This document shows positions 33,871-46,330 of a stretch of DNA of 64,000 nucleotides, piece by piece. Both the position numbers and the translations under genes were made by a program. The notes under the pieces were generated by a model. The model worked only from the letters and a program-made list of their open reading frames with translations, had not been told where the DNA came from and searched no databases. Each line of letters begins with the position of its first letter. Position 1 is the first letter of the stretch. Source of the stretch: Thinopyrum elongatum (Eukaryota; Streptophyta; Magnoliopsida; Poales; Poaceae); the NCBI GenBank assembly GCA_011799875.1, contig CM022297.1, positions 520,292,929-520,356,928 on the forward strand, read 5' to 3'.

Positions 33871-36056
33871 AAAATTGAGTGCCCGGGGTAGTCTAGACAG
33901 CCCCTGAGACACTCAGGAAATTCAAAATAAGAGAAAAGGATTAGTCCTCAATAATATGCATAACCATAATAATATTTAACATGCATAAAATATTCATGGT
34001 AGCATCAGGGTGACAACACTTATCCTGCAAAATAATTCAGGCTCAATTTATTTATTTTCCTCCGAAGACCGACACTAAGACCGACACTTGACCAACCCAG
34101 ACTGTAGCCCTTAACCGCGGACACGGCTATTCGAATATGTTTAAACTCTGCAGAGGGTGTACTCTTTACCCACAAGTAAAGGATTTCTTTAGTCAGTACC
34201 GTGACACTGACGAATTCCCATTACGGTCTTTGGGATGAAAACACACCTGGCCAGCACACACCAGATTAACTTTCCGGATGCCAGGAATCACCCAAAGCAT
34301 CGTTCAAGAAAAACACTAAGACGGAGAGACCAACATCCTGCATGGGATCACTATTCATACACGCGGATTACAAGGGCTGCCCCCCTCTCAGTCACAACCG
34401 GAAACACCCATGCCCCCTGACCCGATGATAGGATTTAGTCCGCGGCCGCGGAAACCCTCATCGTGGCCCTCTGTACGGTGTGTGCATGGAAAGGGGTAAT
34501 CAACTTACTGAACCATACCCTACCTGTGGCAGGGACCTGAGGCAGCACGAATCAAGTATGGGGGTTACCGGAACAAGACTCGATCTACGGTCGACTCAGG
34601 AGGTTCAAGTTTTCCTGGAGTGGTTAGCTCAACAAAGTATTCTTTCAATAGTAGCATCCCAACAGGGCTACAACCCTTGCATGCTCCAACATGCCCACAC
34701 TGATCATTCTCGTCACAACGAGTTTTCAGTCTCACGGTCACCTTTCTCATGACTGATTTCTTCCTGCAGATTAGTCTGGACTGGCACAGCCATATGTGAC
34801 ATAAGAAAAAATATCCTTGCTTACTCTTTCTTCATGCCTAAATGAAGGTAAAATTATTTCATGGGGTCATGCATGCATAACTATCAATATGCCAACTTTA
34901 TAGGAACTCAACATAGTCATGATGCAAATATTAACTATGCAATCCACCATATCAAGTGTTCAAGATGCTTGCCTTGAGTATGCAGGGGTGTTGGTAGCAC
35001 TCAAAAAGTTTGAAAACTTTATCTTCTCTCCATTTCGTATTTTCAAAAATATTGAAATCACCACATAATCCAAAAATAGTGCCAAATTTTTTTTCAAATT
35101 TTTTTGAAAAAAGCATTAAAATAAACTAGATGACAAATGAAAAATAACAGAAAAAGAATCAAATTATTTGAAGTTCAGATTATTTTACTATGGAATTTCT
35201 AATTGGAAAATATAAAAGAATTGGACTATTTAATAGATCAGTAAATACTAAACTTTAGGAAAATGTTCACCTAGTCTAAATAAATAGAGCATGATTTTAG
35301 AAGATAGCAGGAATTTGAATCATCAATTTTGGATTAGAAATGGATCCTGTGGAAATATTTGAAAACTACTAGAAATGGAAAATAGAAACGAGTAGCAGTG
35401 CGCCCTGAGCGTTGTTTAGCTGTACTGCACCACTGGGCCGAGCCCAGCCGTTCAGCCGCGTAGAAGGGTTGCGACGTCGATGGCATAATCAAGGAAGTGC
35501 GCTTCCCTCGCACGATGACGGTTTGTGAGAAGCCCGTCTCCACTTACGGGTGGCTCTGGGTCACTGACAGTGGGCCCGCCTGGCCCACTGGTCAGGTTTG
35601 ACCGGTCCGCCCGCGCTGTCTCCCCACGGCAGGACAGGGGCGGTGCTCCGGCGATCGCCACCGGCGAACGGCGGCACCATTCGAAGAGGTGATACCAGTA
35701 TCGTGCTCAGGAGGGAAAGGCGATGCTTCTGGTACCCGCCACGGTAGCTAGGGTGGACAGAGTCGCCGACGATGCCAATTCCGGTGGACGGTGGTGTCGG
35801 GCAGGAGGGGGGTTTCGCCCAGGGTCGTTCCTGAGTCAAATTGAGCACGGGGATGGATCTACAGGACCGTGGGGAGGCTCCTGGTGTAGCTTGTGGAGAG
35901 GGGGAGGTACCAGAGAGGTGGGAACCTTCGCGGATGAGAGGGCGGCAGTGATTCACCGGAGATGAAGATGACGACCGCTCCGGTCGTTTTGCTGCTCGAG
36001 GGAGTTCTTGAAGAAGGGAGGAGGAGTGTTGGTCAGCTGAGTGAGCTCAGGGTGGT

Positions 36057-36066
36057 CTTTATATAG
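36057..36066 (-). promoter_or_regulatory. TATA box of the family C LTR, copy 1
   Basis: Minus strand GCTATATAAA. The matching place in copy 2 (49186-49195) reads CTATAAAATG. It places U3 at about 1450 bp and fixes the LTR orientation as minus. Confidence 0.65.
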
Positions 36067-37518
36067 CATCAAAGAGGCGGTTCCGCGGCGCCCGGAGATA
36101 TCCATGGCGACGGCAGCCACTAATGGCAACATGAGGCGGTGGTGAGATTGGTGTGTGGACGGTGCGAGTTGGTATGGACGGTGGCCGTCCAAATTTACCA
36201 CAGGGGGTGTGCTGGTGGGGTCGGGTGGCTTGGGCGGGTGCCGTGGCTTCCCGATTCGGGGCATGACGGTGGTTGGCCATTAATGGCGGATAGAGGTCGC
36301 CGGCTAGGCCGTTGGGTTGGTGGCAGGCCGTGGATAAGCTTAGGTAGATGAGTATTAAGGCAAGGGAGAGCTGGTGTTCGAGGATTGGCCAGAGGCTTCT
36401 GGACAGTGCCGTGCCCAAGCGGCGGACGGCGCAGGTTGGCGGGGTCGGTGGTGGTCGGCACTAGGCGACGCGGGGAGGTGTCGGTGAGGCTCGGGATCGA
36501 TGGAGTGATCCAGCGGAGTACTAGGAAGAGCATGGGCTGCAGTTGAGGCACGGCAGGAGCTCGACATTTGCGCGGTCATACGCATGTTCTGGCCACGCTC
36601 CGGACACGCACCAGAGGTGCTCGACGTTTTGCTAATAGCATCCACAGTGATCCATACAAGTTGATATTTGGCAGGTTAATGCTCCTGGAGATGGCAAGAC
36701 TGGTAGACATGCTACTTTGGCCAGACGAGTAAGATCCTAACGTAGTTTAAAGAGGTTGCCAAATTCTATCATGCTCATGATGTGCTCGACAGAATGCTAG
36801 GGCTATCTAGGGGACTTTGCTGGGTGTGAAATTTACCAGGATGGTGTCTCCTTAGTGGGTATAGATGATGGTGGAGTTGTTTTGGCAAAAAGAGATACTT
36901 GCTAATGCAAGTTTTAACAGAATTCATTTCTGGACAGAAACTATAGGGGAATATTTGGTAGATCTAAATGATGCAAATGAAGCTGATCTTCTGGACTTAA
37001 GGTTTTTGTTCGAAGGACTAGAAGTGGGAGAAATTTCAGAATTTTTGGGGCAAGGAAAATTGGGGTTGTAGTAGAAACTCAAATACTGGACAGAATTGGA
37101 AAGAGGTTGCTCCACTCAAAATTTCCAAAAGACCAAGTTAGGTTTTTGCATAAAAGTGATATGTGGGAATCACATGACCTCCCATAATTTTTGTGGAATT
37201 TTGAAAGAATTATTTGAAATGGTTGTAGTGCAACGGAGGCATTTAAAGTATTGAAAAAGCTATTAAAAGAATTATTTAGAGGCAAATGTTATTATGAAAA
37301 TAATTCCTATTGTTATTATAATATAAATGAAATGATTGAAAGAAAACCACTAGAGCCCATAATATTATTTCCAAAAATTTCTATATGGAGGGAAGAATTT
37401 TGGAAAACAGAAATAGAAAATACTCTGAAAATAATAAAGGACTTAATAAAATTTCAAAATTTTATTTCTGGCCATATTTTACTTAATAAAATCATGGTTG
37501 AATTTTTGGGGTGTTACA

Positions 37519-38288
37519 GGGGAGAGAGAGCACATCAAAGCTTATCACATAAGAGAGAATGCACACCTTAAGCTTCTCCAGATGCTTATTTTCCATAGAG
37601 GAGAGAAGTCACATGTCTTCAAGAGGGGAAAGACTTGTTAGTATGTGTTATGTTTGTTATGATTGTTTTACTCTGATTTTGTTTTGCTCTGATTTTCTTT
37701 TCCCTATCTTCTCCCATTATCTAATATATAAGATTCAGGGGGAGAGAGAGCTCATTTCCAAGGGAAGAAAATCTTCGAATTCATTACTCTTTGGGGACAT
37801 GTCAATATCCAAATAGAGTACTAAGTACTCACTCACTACATGTCATCCCAATCTTGGTACTCTTATGGTTTACTGTTCCTGCTCTGCTTAGTAGATATTC
37901 CTGTGTTATCTAACCTTGTTTACTCAGGTTCATCTCTTCCAAAGCCAGCTCATGGCCGCAAGGTAAGTATGTGCATCACACTCATGTGCATGATGATCTC
38001 TTGCTGATGTACATATTGTTTGCAAGAAGGAATCATGAACATTGAGGTACACTTCCTATATTCACATCATTTGCTCTGATGCATATAGCCAAGATACATG
38101 TAACTCATTGCTTACCCTACCATGCTTATGCATTCACATGGTCTTATATTCTATATTTACATGATTGCATACATGTAGGGGGAGCCTATGCATGTTGCAT
38201 GTCTTTCCAAAGCTTTACTTGCTATTCTCTATATCTTTATCTAAAAGCTTTGATGTATGTTGTCATCAATTACCAATAAGGGGGAGAT
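37519..38288 (+). mobile_element. Family B spacer, third segment, with polypurine tract
   Basis: Non-coding sequence with repeated GGGGGAGAGAGAG-like purine runs (37519, 37737). The polypurine tract AAGGGGGAGAT (38278-38288) sits directly before the 3' LTR. Confidence 0.85.
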
Positions 38289-39876
38289 TGAAAGAACAAG
38301 TGCTCCCTGGGTGATTTTGGTAATTAATGTCAACATATCTCTTGTTGGACTAATACTTCTATCTAGTATATTTCAGAGAGTTCAACAAAGGCGTGGCATG
38401 GACAAGAGGATGTGGAACCCCTTCAAGATGCTAAGGACACATGTTGGCAAAAGCTCAAGACTCTACATTTTTCATTTTAGTGATCCAAGATCACATTGAG
38501 TCCATAGGAAAAGCCAATGCTATTAAAAGGGGATGAGGTGTTGCTTAATGGCTTGCTTGCTCAAAATCCTTAGTGATAAGCTCCAAAAGCCCTAAACCAC
38601 TTTCTCATTTTCACATTTGTCCTAAACCTAAAGTCAAACTCGGCCCCACCAATTTGATCTATCCGGCGCACCGAGTTCACTTGACATGGCCACTGCCAGA
38701 AACCCTAATCAGTTCGGTCTCACCGATGGGATCTCGGTCTCAACGAGATGGGCTTGCAAACTCTCTGTTACCTTTTGCAATCATTTCGGTCCTACCGAGA
38801 TATGCAATCGGTCCCACCGAGTTTGCTTGACCAACTCTCTGTTTTGCTTATTACGGTCTCACCGAGTTTGTGTAATTGGTCAAACCGAGTTGAGGTTTTA
38901 CCCTAACCCTAGCACATCGGTCCCACCAAGTTGATCATGTCGGTCCCACCGAAAACTCTAACATTCACACTTTGAACCATATCGGTCTGACCGAGTTTCA
39001 GTATTCGGTCCCACCGAGTTTGGTAAATTGTGTGTAACGGTTAGATTTTTTGTGGAGGCTATATATACCCCTCCACCCATTCTCCATTCGTGGAGAGAGC
39101 CATCAGAACATGCCTACACTTCCAGCATTCATTTTCTGAGAGAGAACCACCTACTCATGTGTTGAGACCAAGATATTCCAATCCAACCACAAGAATCTTG
39201 ATCTCTAGCCTTCCCCAAGTTGCTTTCCACTCAAATCATCTTTCCACCAAATCCAAATCTGTGAGAGAGAGTTGAGTGTTGGGGATACTATCATTTGAAG
39301 CACAAGAGCAAGGAGTTCATCATCAACACACCATCTATTACCTTTTGGAGAGTGGTGTCTCCTAGATTGGTTAGGTGTCACTTGGGAGCCTCCATCAAGA
39401 TTGTGGAGTTGAACCAAGGAGTTTGTACGGGCAAGGAGATCGCCTACTTCGTGAAGATCTACCCTAGTGAGGCAAGTCCTTCATGGGCGATGGCCATGGT
39501 GGGATAGACAAGGTTGCTTCTTCGTGGACCCTTCGTGGGTGGAGCCCTCCATGGACTCGCGCAACCGTTACCCTTCGTGGGTTGAAGTCTCCACCAACGT
39601 GGATGTACGATAGCACCACCTATCGGAACCACGCCAAAAAATTTCCGTGTCTCCAATTGCGTTTGCACACTCCAATCCCATCCCTTTACATTCTCGCAAG
39701 TTGCATGCTATACTTTCCGCTGCTCATATACTCTTGCCATGCTTGCTTGATATGTATTGTGAATGCTTAAACTTGTGCTAAAACTCCACCTTAACTTGAA
39801 GAAATTAAAATTTGCCCCCTTTGTTTGTTGAGGGTCTAATCACCCCCCCTCTAGACACCTCTTCTCGATCCTTTCG
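38289..39876 (+). mobile_element. 3' LTR of the family B copia element
   Basis: 1588 bp, starting TGAAAGAACAAGTG and ending CTTTCG where CA is expected. GCAAT follows (39877-39881) and matches the copy before the 5' LTR. TATA box CTATATATAC at 39059-39068. The palindrome array (38641-39018) keeps the spacing of the 5' LTR, although a few sites are mutated. Confidence 0.93.
39059..39068 (+). promoter_or_regulatory. TATA box of the family B LTR (3' copy)
   Basis: CTATATATAC, 53 bp after the start of the last palindrome (39006). Confidence 0.65.
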
Positions 39877-39881
39877 GCAAT

Positions 39882-41601
39882 AATAAAGTTGTTATTTTAT
39901 ATTTCCTTATTCATGATAAAGGTTTATTATTCATGCTAGAATTGTATTGATCGGAAACTTAAATACATGTGTGAATATATAAACAAATACCGTGTCCCTA
40001 GTAAGCCTCTACTAGACTAGCTCGTTGATCAAAGATGGTTAAGGTTTCCTGACCATATACATGTGTTGTCATTTGATAACGGGATCACATCATTAGGAGA
40101 ATGATGTGATGGACAAGACCCATTCGTTAGCTTAGCATATTGATCGTTCAGTTTTTTGCTATTGCTTTCTTCATGTCAAATACATATTCCTCCGACTATG
40201 AGATTATGCAACTCCTGGATTCCGGAGGAATACCTTGTGTGCTATCAAATGTCACAACGCAACTGGGTGATCATAAAGATGCTCTACAGGTATCTTCAAA
40301 GGTGTTTGTTGAGTTGGCATAGATCGAGATTAGGATTTGTCACTCCGAGTATCGGAGAGGTATCTCTGGGCCCTCTCATTAATACACATCATAAGAAGCC
40401 TTGTAAGCAAATGACTAATGAGTTAGTTATGAGATGATGTATTATGGAATGAGTAAACAGACTTGGCGGTAACTAGATTGAACTAGGTATAGAGATATCG
40501 ACGATCGAATCTCGGGCAAGTAACATACCGATGGACAAAGGGAATTATGTATGTTGTCATATCTGTTCGACCGATAAAGATCTTCGTAGAATATGTAGGA
40601 GCCAATATGAGCATCCAGGTTCCGCAATTGGTTATTGACCGGAGAGGTGTCTCGGTCATTTCTACATAGTTCTCGAACCCATAGGGTCCGCACGCTTAAC
40701 GTTTGTTGACGATATAGTGTTATATGAGTTATATGATTTGGTGACCGAATGTTGTTTGGAGTCCCGGATAAGATCACAGACATGACGAGGAGTCTCGAAA
40801 TGGTCGAGAGGTAATGATTGATATATAGTACAATGGTATTCGGACACCAGAAGTGTTTCGGAGTGTACCGGGTAGTCATTGGAATACCGGAGGGGGTAGC
40901 AGACACAACCCAGGAGGGTAATGGGCCTATTGGGCCATTATATGGGAGCACACCAGCTCACAAGGGGCTGGCGCACCCCCTATGGCAGCCGCCCAAGTGG
41001 GGGAAAGGAAAGAGGGGGGATTCGGCATCCCCCTTCCTTCCCTCTTCCCCCTTTCCTTCCCCCCTCCGACAAATATGGTAAGGGGGGCGCCACTTGGGAA
41101 GGACTCCAAGTAGGATTTGTCCTACTTGGGGGTGCCTCCTGGCTGCTCCCTCCTCCCCCCCACCTATATATATGTGGGAGGGGGCGCCTAGCACAACCAC
41201 GACAACTCTTAGCCGTGTGCGGCGCCCCCCTCCACCGTTTACACCCTAGGCCATATTTTCGTAGTGCTGAGGCAAAGCCCTGCGGAGATAGCATCACCAT
41301 CACCGTCACCACGCCGTCGTGCTACCGGTACTCATCCACTACCTCGCTGTCTTGCTGGATCAAGAAGGCGCGGACGTCACCGAGCTGAACGTGTGATGAA
41401 CGCGGAGGTGCCCTACGTTCAGTACTCGATCGGTTGGATCGCGAAGAAGTTGGACTACATCAACTGCGTTGTCAAACGCTTCCTCTTATGGTCTACGAGG
41501 GTACGTAGACACACTCTCCCCCCTTGTTGCTATGCATCTCCATGGATAGATCTTGCATGTGCATAGAATTTTTTTTGTTTTCCATGCAACGTTTCCCATC
41601 A
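39882..41601 (+). mobile_element. 5' LTR of the family A (Angela/BARE1-like) copia element, main part
   Basis: Continues from 12368 at 'aataaagttg' and ends CCCATCA (41595-41601). Together with the first 26 bp the LTR is 1746 bp, against 1740 bp for the 3' LTR. About 5 percent of sites differ from the 3' LTR in 760 compared bases, mostly C/T and G/A. TATA box at 41165-41173 (TATATATAT). Confidence 0.92.
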
Positions 41602-42839
41602 GTGGCATTAGAGCCAGGTCTATGCGTAGATGATATGCACGAGTAGAACACAAAGAGTTGTGGGTGGTGATAGTCATACTGCTTACCACCAACGTCTTAT
41701 TTTGATTCGGCGGTATTGTAAGATGAAGCGGCCCGGAACAACCTTACATGTCCACATACATGAGACCGGTTCCACCGACAGACATGCAACTAGTTTTGCA
41801 TAAAGGTGGCTCGCGGGTGTCTGTTTCTCCTACTTTAGTTCAATCGAATTTGACTACGGTCGGTCCTTGAAGAAGGTGAAAACATCAAACTTGATAAATC
41901 AGAGTTGTGGTTTTTGCCGTAGGTAAGAACGGTTCTTGCTAGAAGCCCGTAGCAGCCACGTAAAACTTGCAACAACAAAGTAGAGGACGTCTAACTTGTT
42001 TTTGCAGGGCATGTTGTGATGTGATATGGTCAAGACGTGATGTTATATATGTTGTTGTATGAGATGATCATGTTTTGTAATATCGACAACCGGCAGGAGC
42101 CTTTGGGTTGTCTCTTGATTATTGTATGAAATGCAATCGCCATGTAATTGCTTTACTTTATCGCTATGCTTTAGCAATAGTTGTAGAAGCAATAGTTGGT
42201 GAGACGACCCCGACACAACGATGGAGATCAAGGTGTCGAGCCAGTGACGATGGAGATCTCATGACGATGATTTGGAGATGGAGATCAAAAGCATAAGATG
42301 ATGATGGCCATATCATATCACATATTTTGATTGCATGTGATGTTTATCCTTTATGCTTCTTATTTTGCTTAGAACAGCGGTAGCATTATAAGATGATCCC
42401 TTTACTAAATTTCAAGATAAAAGTGTTCTCCCCGAGTATGCACCATTGCTAAAGTTCGTCGTTTCGAAGCACCTCATGATGATCGGGTGTGATAGACTCT
42501 ACATTCACATACAACGGGTGTAAGACAGTTTTGCACATGCAGAATACTTGGGTTAAACTTGACGAGCCTAGCATGTACAGACATGGTCTCGGAACACTGG
42601 AGACCGAAAGGTCGAACATGAGTCATATAGTAGATATGATCAACATAGAGATGTTCACCATTAATGACTACCCCATCTCACGTGATGATCGGACATGGGT
42701 TAGTTCATTTGGATCATGTATCACTTAGATAACTTGAGGGATGTTTATTTAAGTGGGAGTTCATTAGTAATTTGATTAATTGAACTTAATTTATCATGAA
42801 CTTAGTCTTATAAGTTTTGCATATCTATGTTGTAGATCA
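41602..42839 (+). mobile_element. Leader of the family A element with primer-binding site
   Basis: GTGGCATTAGAGCCAGG (41602-41618) is a mutated tRNA-Met primer site (usual TGGTATCAGAGCC). The rest is an untranslated leader up to the gag start at 42840; no other gene seen. Confidence 0.8.
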
Positions 42840-45800
42840 ATGGCCCGAGCTACCGTTCCCTTGAATTTTAATGCGTTCCTAGAGAAAGCTAAGTTGAAAG
42901 ATGATGGTAGCAACTACACGGACTGGGTCCGTAACTTGAGGATTATCCTCATAGCTGCACAGAAGAATTATGTCCTTGATGCACCGCTAGGTGACAGGCC
43001 TGCTGCAAGAGCTGATGCAGATGTTATGAACGTCTGGCAAGCTCGATCTGATGACTACTCTATAGTTCAGTGTGCCATGCTTTACGGCTTAGAACCGGGA
43101 CTTCAAACACATTTTGAACGTCAAGGAGCATATGAGATGTTCCAAGTGCTGAAGTTAATATTTCAAGCAAATGCCCGGGTTGAGAGATATGAAGTCTCCA
43201 ACAAGTTCTATAGCTGCAAGATGGAGGAGAACAGTTCTGTCAGTGAACACATACTCAAAATGTCCGGGTATCAAAACCACTTGACTCAGTTGGGAGTTGA
43301 TCTTCCAGTTGATACTGTTATTGACAGAGTTCTTCAGTCACTGCCACCAAGCTACAAAGGCTTCGTGATGAACCATAATATGCAAGGGATGAATAAAATG
43401 GTTCCTGAGCTCTTCACAATGCTTAAGGCCGCGGAGGTAGAAATCAAGAAGGAGCATCAAGTGTTGATGGTTAACAAGACCACCAGTTTCAAGAAAAAGG
43501 GCAAGGGAAAGAAAGGGAACTTCAAGAAGAATGGCAAGCAAGTTGCTACTCCCGGGAAGAAGCCCAAAGCTGGACCCAAGCCTGAAACTGAGTGCTTCTA
43601 CTACAAAGGGAGTGGTCACTGGAAGCGGAACTGCCCCAAGTATTTGGCGGATAAGAAGGATGGCAATGTGAACAAAGGTATATTTGATATACATGTAATT
43701 GATGTGTTCCTTACTAATGCTCGTAGTAGCGCCTGGGTAATTGATACTGGTTCGGTTGCTCATATTTGTAACTCGAAACAGGAGCTGTGAAATAAACGAA
43801 GATTGGCTAAGGACGAGGTGACGATGCGCATCAGAAATGGTTCCAAGGCCGATCTGATCGCCGTCGGCACGCTACCTCTACATCGTCTACCTTCGAGATT
43901 AGTTTTAGACCTCAATAATTGTTATTTGGTGCCAGCGTTAAGCATGAACATTATATCTGGATCTTGTTTATTGCGAGACGGTTATTCATTTAAGTCAGAG
44001 AAAAATGGTTGTTCTATTTATATGAATAATATCTTTTATGGTCATGCACCCTTGAATAGTGGTCTATTCTTGTTGAATCTCGATTGTAGTGATACACATA
44101 TTCATAATATTGAAGCCAAAAGATGCAAATTTGATAATGATAGTGCAACATATTTGTGGCACTGCCATTTAGGTCATATTGGTGTAAAGCGTATGAAGAA
44201 ACTCCATGCGGATGGACTTTTGGAATCACTTGATTATGAATCATTTGATACCTGCGAACCATGCCTCATGGGCAAGATGACTAAAACTCCGTTCTCCGGA
44301 ACAATGGAGCGAGCTAATGACTTATTGGAAATAATACATACCGATGTATGCGGTCCGGTGAGTGTTGAAGCACGCGGCGGGTATCGTTATTTTCTGACCT
44401 TCACAGATGATTTGAGTAGGTACGGGTATATCTACTTAATGAAACACAAGTCTGAAACATTTGAAATGTTCAAAGAATTTCAGAGTGTAGTGGAGAATCA
44501 TCGTAACAAGAAAATAAAGTTTCTATGATCTGATCACGGAGGCGAATATTTGAGTTACTAGTTTGGCCTTCATTTAAAACAATGTGGAATAGTTTCACAG
44601 CTCACGTCACCTGGAACACCACAGCGTAATGGTGTGTCCGAACATCATAACCATACTTTATTAGATATGGTGTGTTCTATGATGTCTCTTACCGATTCAC
44701 CACTATAGTTTTGGGGTTATGCATTAGAGGCAGCCGCATTCACGTTAAATAGGGCACCATCTAAATCCGTTGAGACAACACCGTATGAACTATGATTTGG
44801 CAAGAAACCTAAGCTGTCGTTTCTTAAAGTTTGGGGATGCGACGCTTATGTCAAAAGGCTTCAGCCTGATAAGCTCGAACCTAAATCGGAGAAGTGCATC
44901 TTCATAGGATACCCTAAGGAAACAATTGGGTACACCTTCTACCATAGATCCGAAGGCAAGATCTTTGTAGCTAAGAATGGGTCCTTTCTAGAGAAGGAGT
45001 TTCTCTCGAAAGAAGTGAGTGGGAGGAAAGTAGAACTTGATGAGGTAATTGTACCTTCTCTCCAATTGGAGAGTAGCACATCACAGAAAACAGTTCCTGT
45101 GATGCCTACACCAACTAGAGAGAAAGCAAATGATCATGATCATGAAACTTCAGATCAAGTTACTACCAAACCTCGTAGGTCGACCATAGCACGATCCGCA
45201 CCAGACTGGTATGGTAATCCTGTCCTAGAAGTCATGTTACTAGACCAAGGCGAACCTATGAACTATGAAGAAGCTATGATGAGCCCAGATTCCGACAGAT
45301 GGCTTGAGGCCATGAAATCTGAGATAGGATCCATGTATGAAAACAAAGTATGGACTTTGGTGGACTTGCCCGATGATCGGCAAGCCATAGAAAATAAATG
45401 GATCTTCAATAAGAAGACTGACGCTGATGGTAATGTTACTGTCTACAAAGCTCGACTTGTTGCAAAAGGTTTTCGACAAGTTCAAGGAGTCGACTACGAT
45501 GAGACTTTCTCACCCGTAGCGATGCTTAAGTCTGTCCGAATCATGTTAGCAATTGCCGCATTTTACGATTATGAAATCTGGCAAATGGACGTCAAAACTG
45601 CATTCCTTAATGGATTTCCTAAAGAAGAGTTGTATATGATGCAACCAGAAGGTTTTGTCAATCCTAAAGATGCTGACAAAGTGTGCAAGCTCCAGCGATC
45701 CATCTATGGACTGGTGCAAGCATCTCGGAGATGGAATATACACTTTGATGAAGTGATCAAAGCATATGGTTTTATACAGACTTACAGTGAAGCCTGTATT

Positions 45801-46330
45801 TACAAGAAAGTGAGTGGGTGCTCTGTAGCATTTCTGATATTATATGTGGATGACATATTATTGATTGGAAATGATATAGAATTTCTGGATAGCATAAAAG
45901 GATACTTGAACAAGAATTTTTCAATGAAAGACCTCGGTGAAGCTGCTTATATATTGGGCATCAAGATCTATAGGGATAGATTGAGAAGCTTAATAGGACT
46001 TTCACAAAGCACATACCTTGATAAAGTTTTGAAGAAGTTCAAAATGGATCAGTCAAAGAAAGGGTTCTTGCCTGTGTTACAAGGTGTGAAATTGAGTCAG
46101 ACTCAAAGTCCGACCACTACAAAAGATAGAGAGAGAATGAAAGTCATTCCCTATGCCTCAGCCATAGGTCCTATCATGTATGCTATGTTGTGTACCAGAA
46201 CTGATGTGTGCCCTGCCATAAGTTTGGCAGGGAGGTACCAAAGTAATCCAGGAGTGGATCACTGGACAGTGGTGAACAACATCCTGAAGTACCTGAAAAG
46301 GACCAACGATATTTTTCTCGTTTATGGAGG
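42840..46330 (+). pseudogene. Family A copia gag-pol, part upstream of the solo LTR, broken
   Basis: The frame starts MARATVPLNF. Gag occupies about residues 1-290, ending in a zinc knuckle CFYYKGSGHWKRNC whose second Cys is Tyr. Protease WVIDTGSVAHIC follows, then pre-integrase YLWHCHLGHIGVKRM, integrase (EIIHTDVCGPV; GTPQRNGVSE) and reverse transcriptase (NKWIFNKKTDADG; QMDVKTAFLNG; YVDDILLIGND). Stops in frame: TGA 43788-43790, TGA 44526-44528, TAG 44559-44561, TAG 44706-44708 and TGA 44793-44795. TGA 44526 stands where Arg (CGA) is usual. No frameshift was seen. The reverse transcriptase end is cut at VYGG by the family C solo LTR (46331), and RNase H continues at 50618. Confidence 0.93.

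Larger units (their letters stand above)
33034..37518 (-). mobile_element. Solo LTR of family C (about 4.5 kb), copy 1
   Basis: On the minus strand it starts TGTAACACCCCAAAAATTC and ends GGCCCCGACA. Flanks are GGGGA on both sides (33029-33033; 37519-37523), a perfect 5-bp TSD. Length 4485 bp with no gag, pol, primer site or second LTR, so a solo LTR is the simplest reading. A minus-strand TATA box lies near 36057-36066, followed by a GC-rich leader (about 36050-35400). Short tandem repeats sit at 33608-33870. The superfamily was not assigned (gypsy-like by length and 5-bp TSD). Its ORFs, the longest 131 codons, are not credible genes. Confidence 0.85.

Noticed and set aside
35561..35956. 131-codon minus-strand ORF in the family C LTR copy 1
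   Set aside because: Lies in the GC-rich leader and is not preserved in copy 2; treated as chance.
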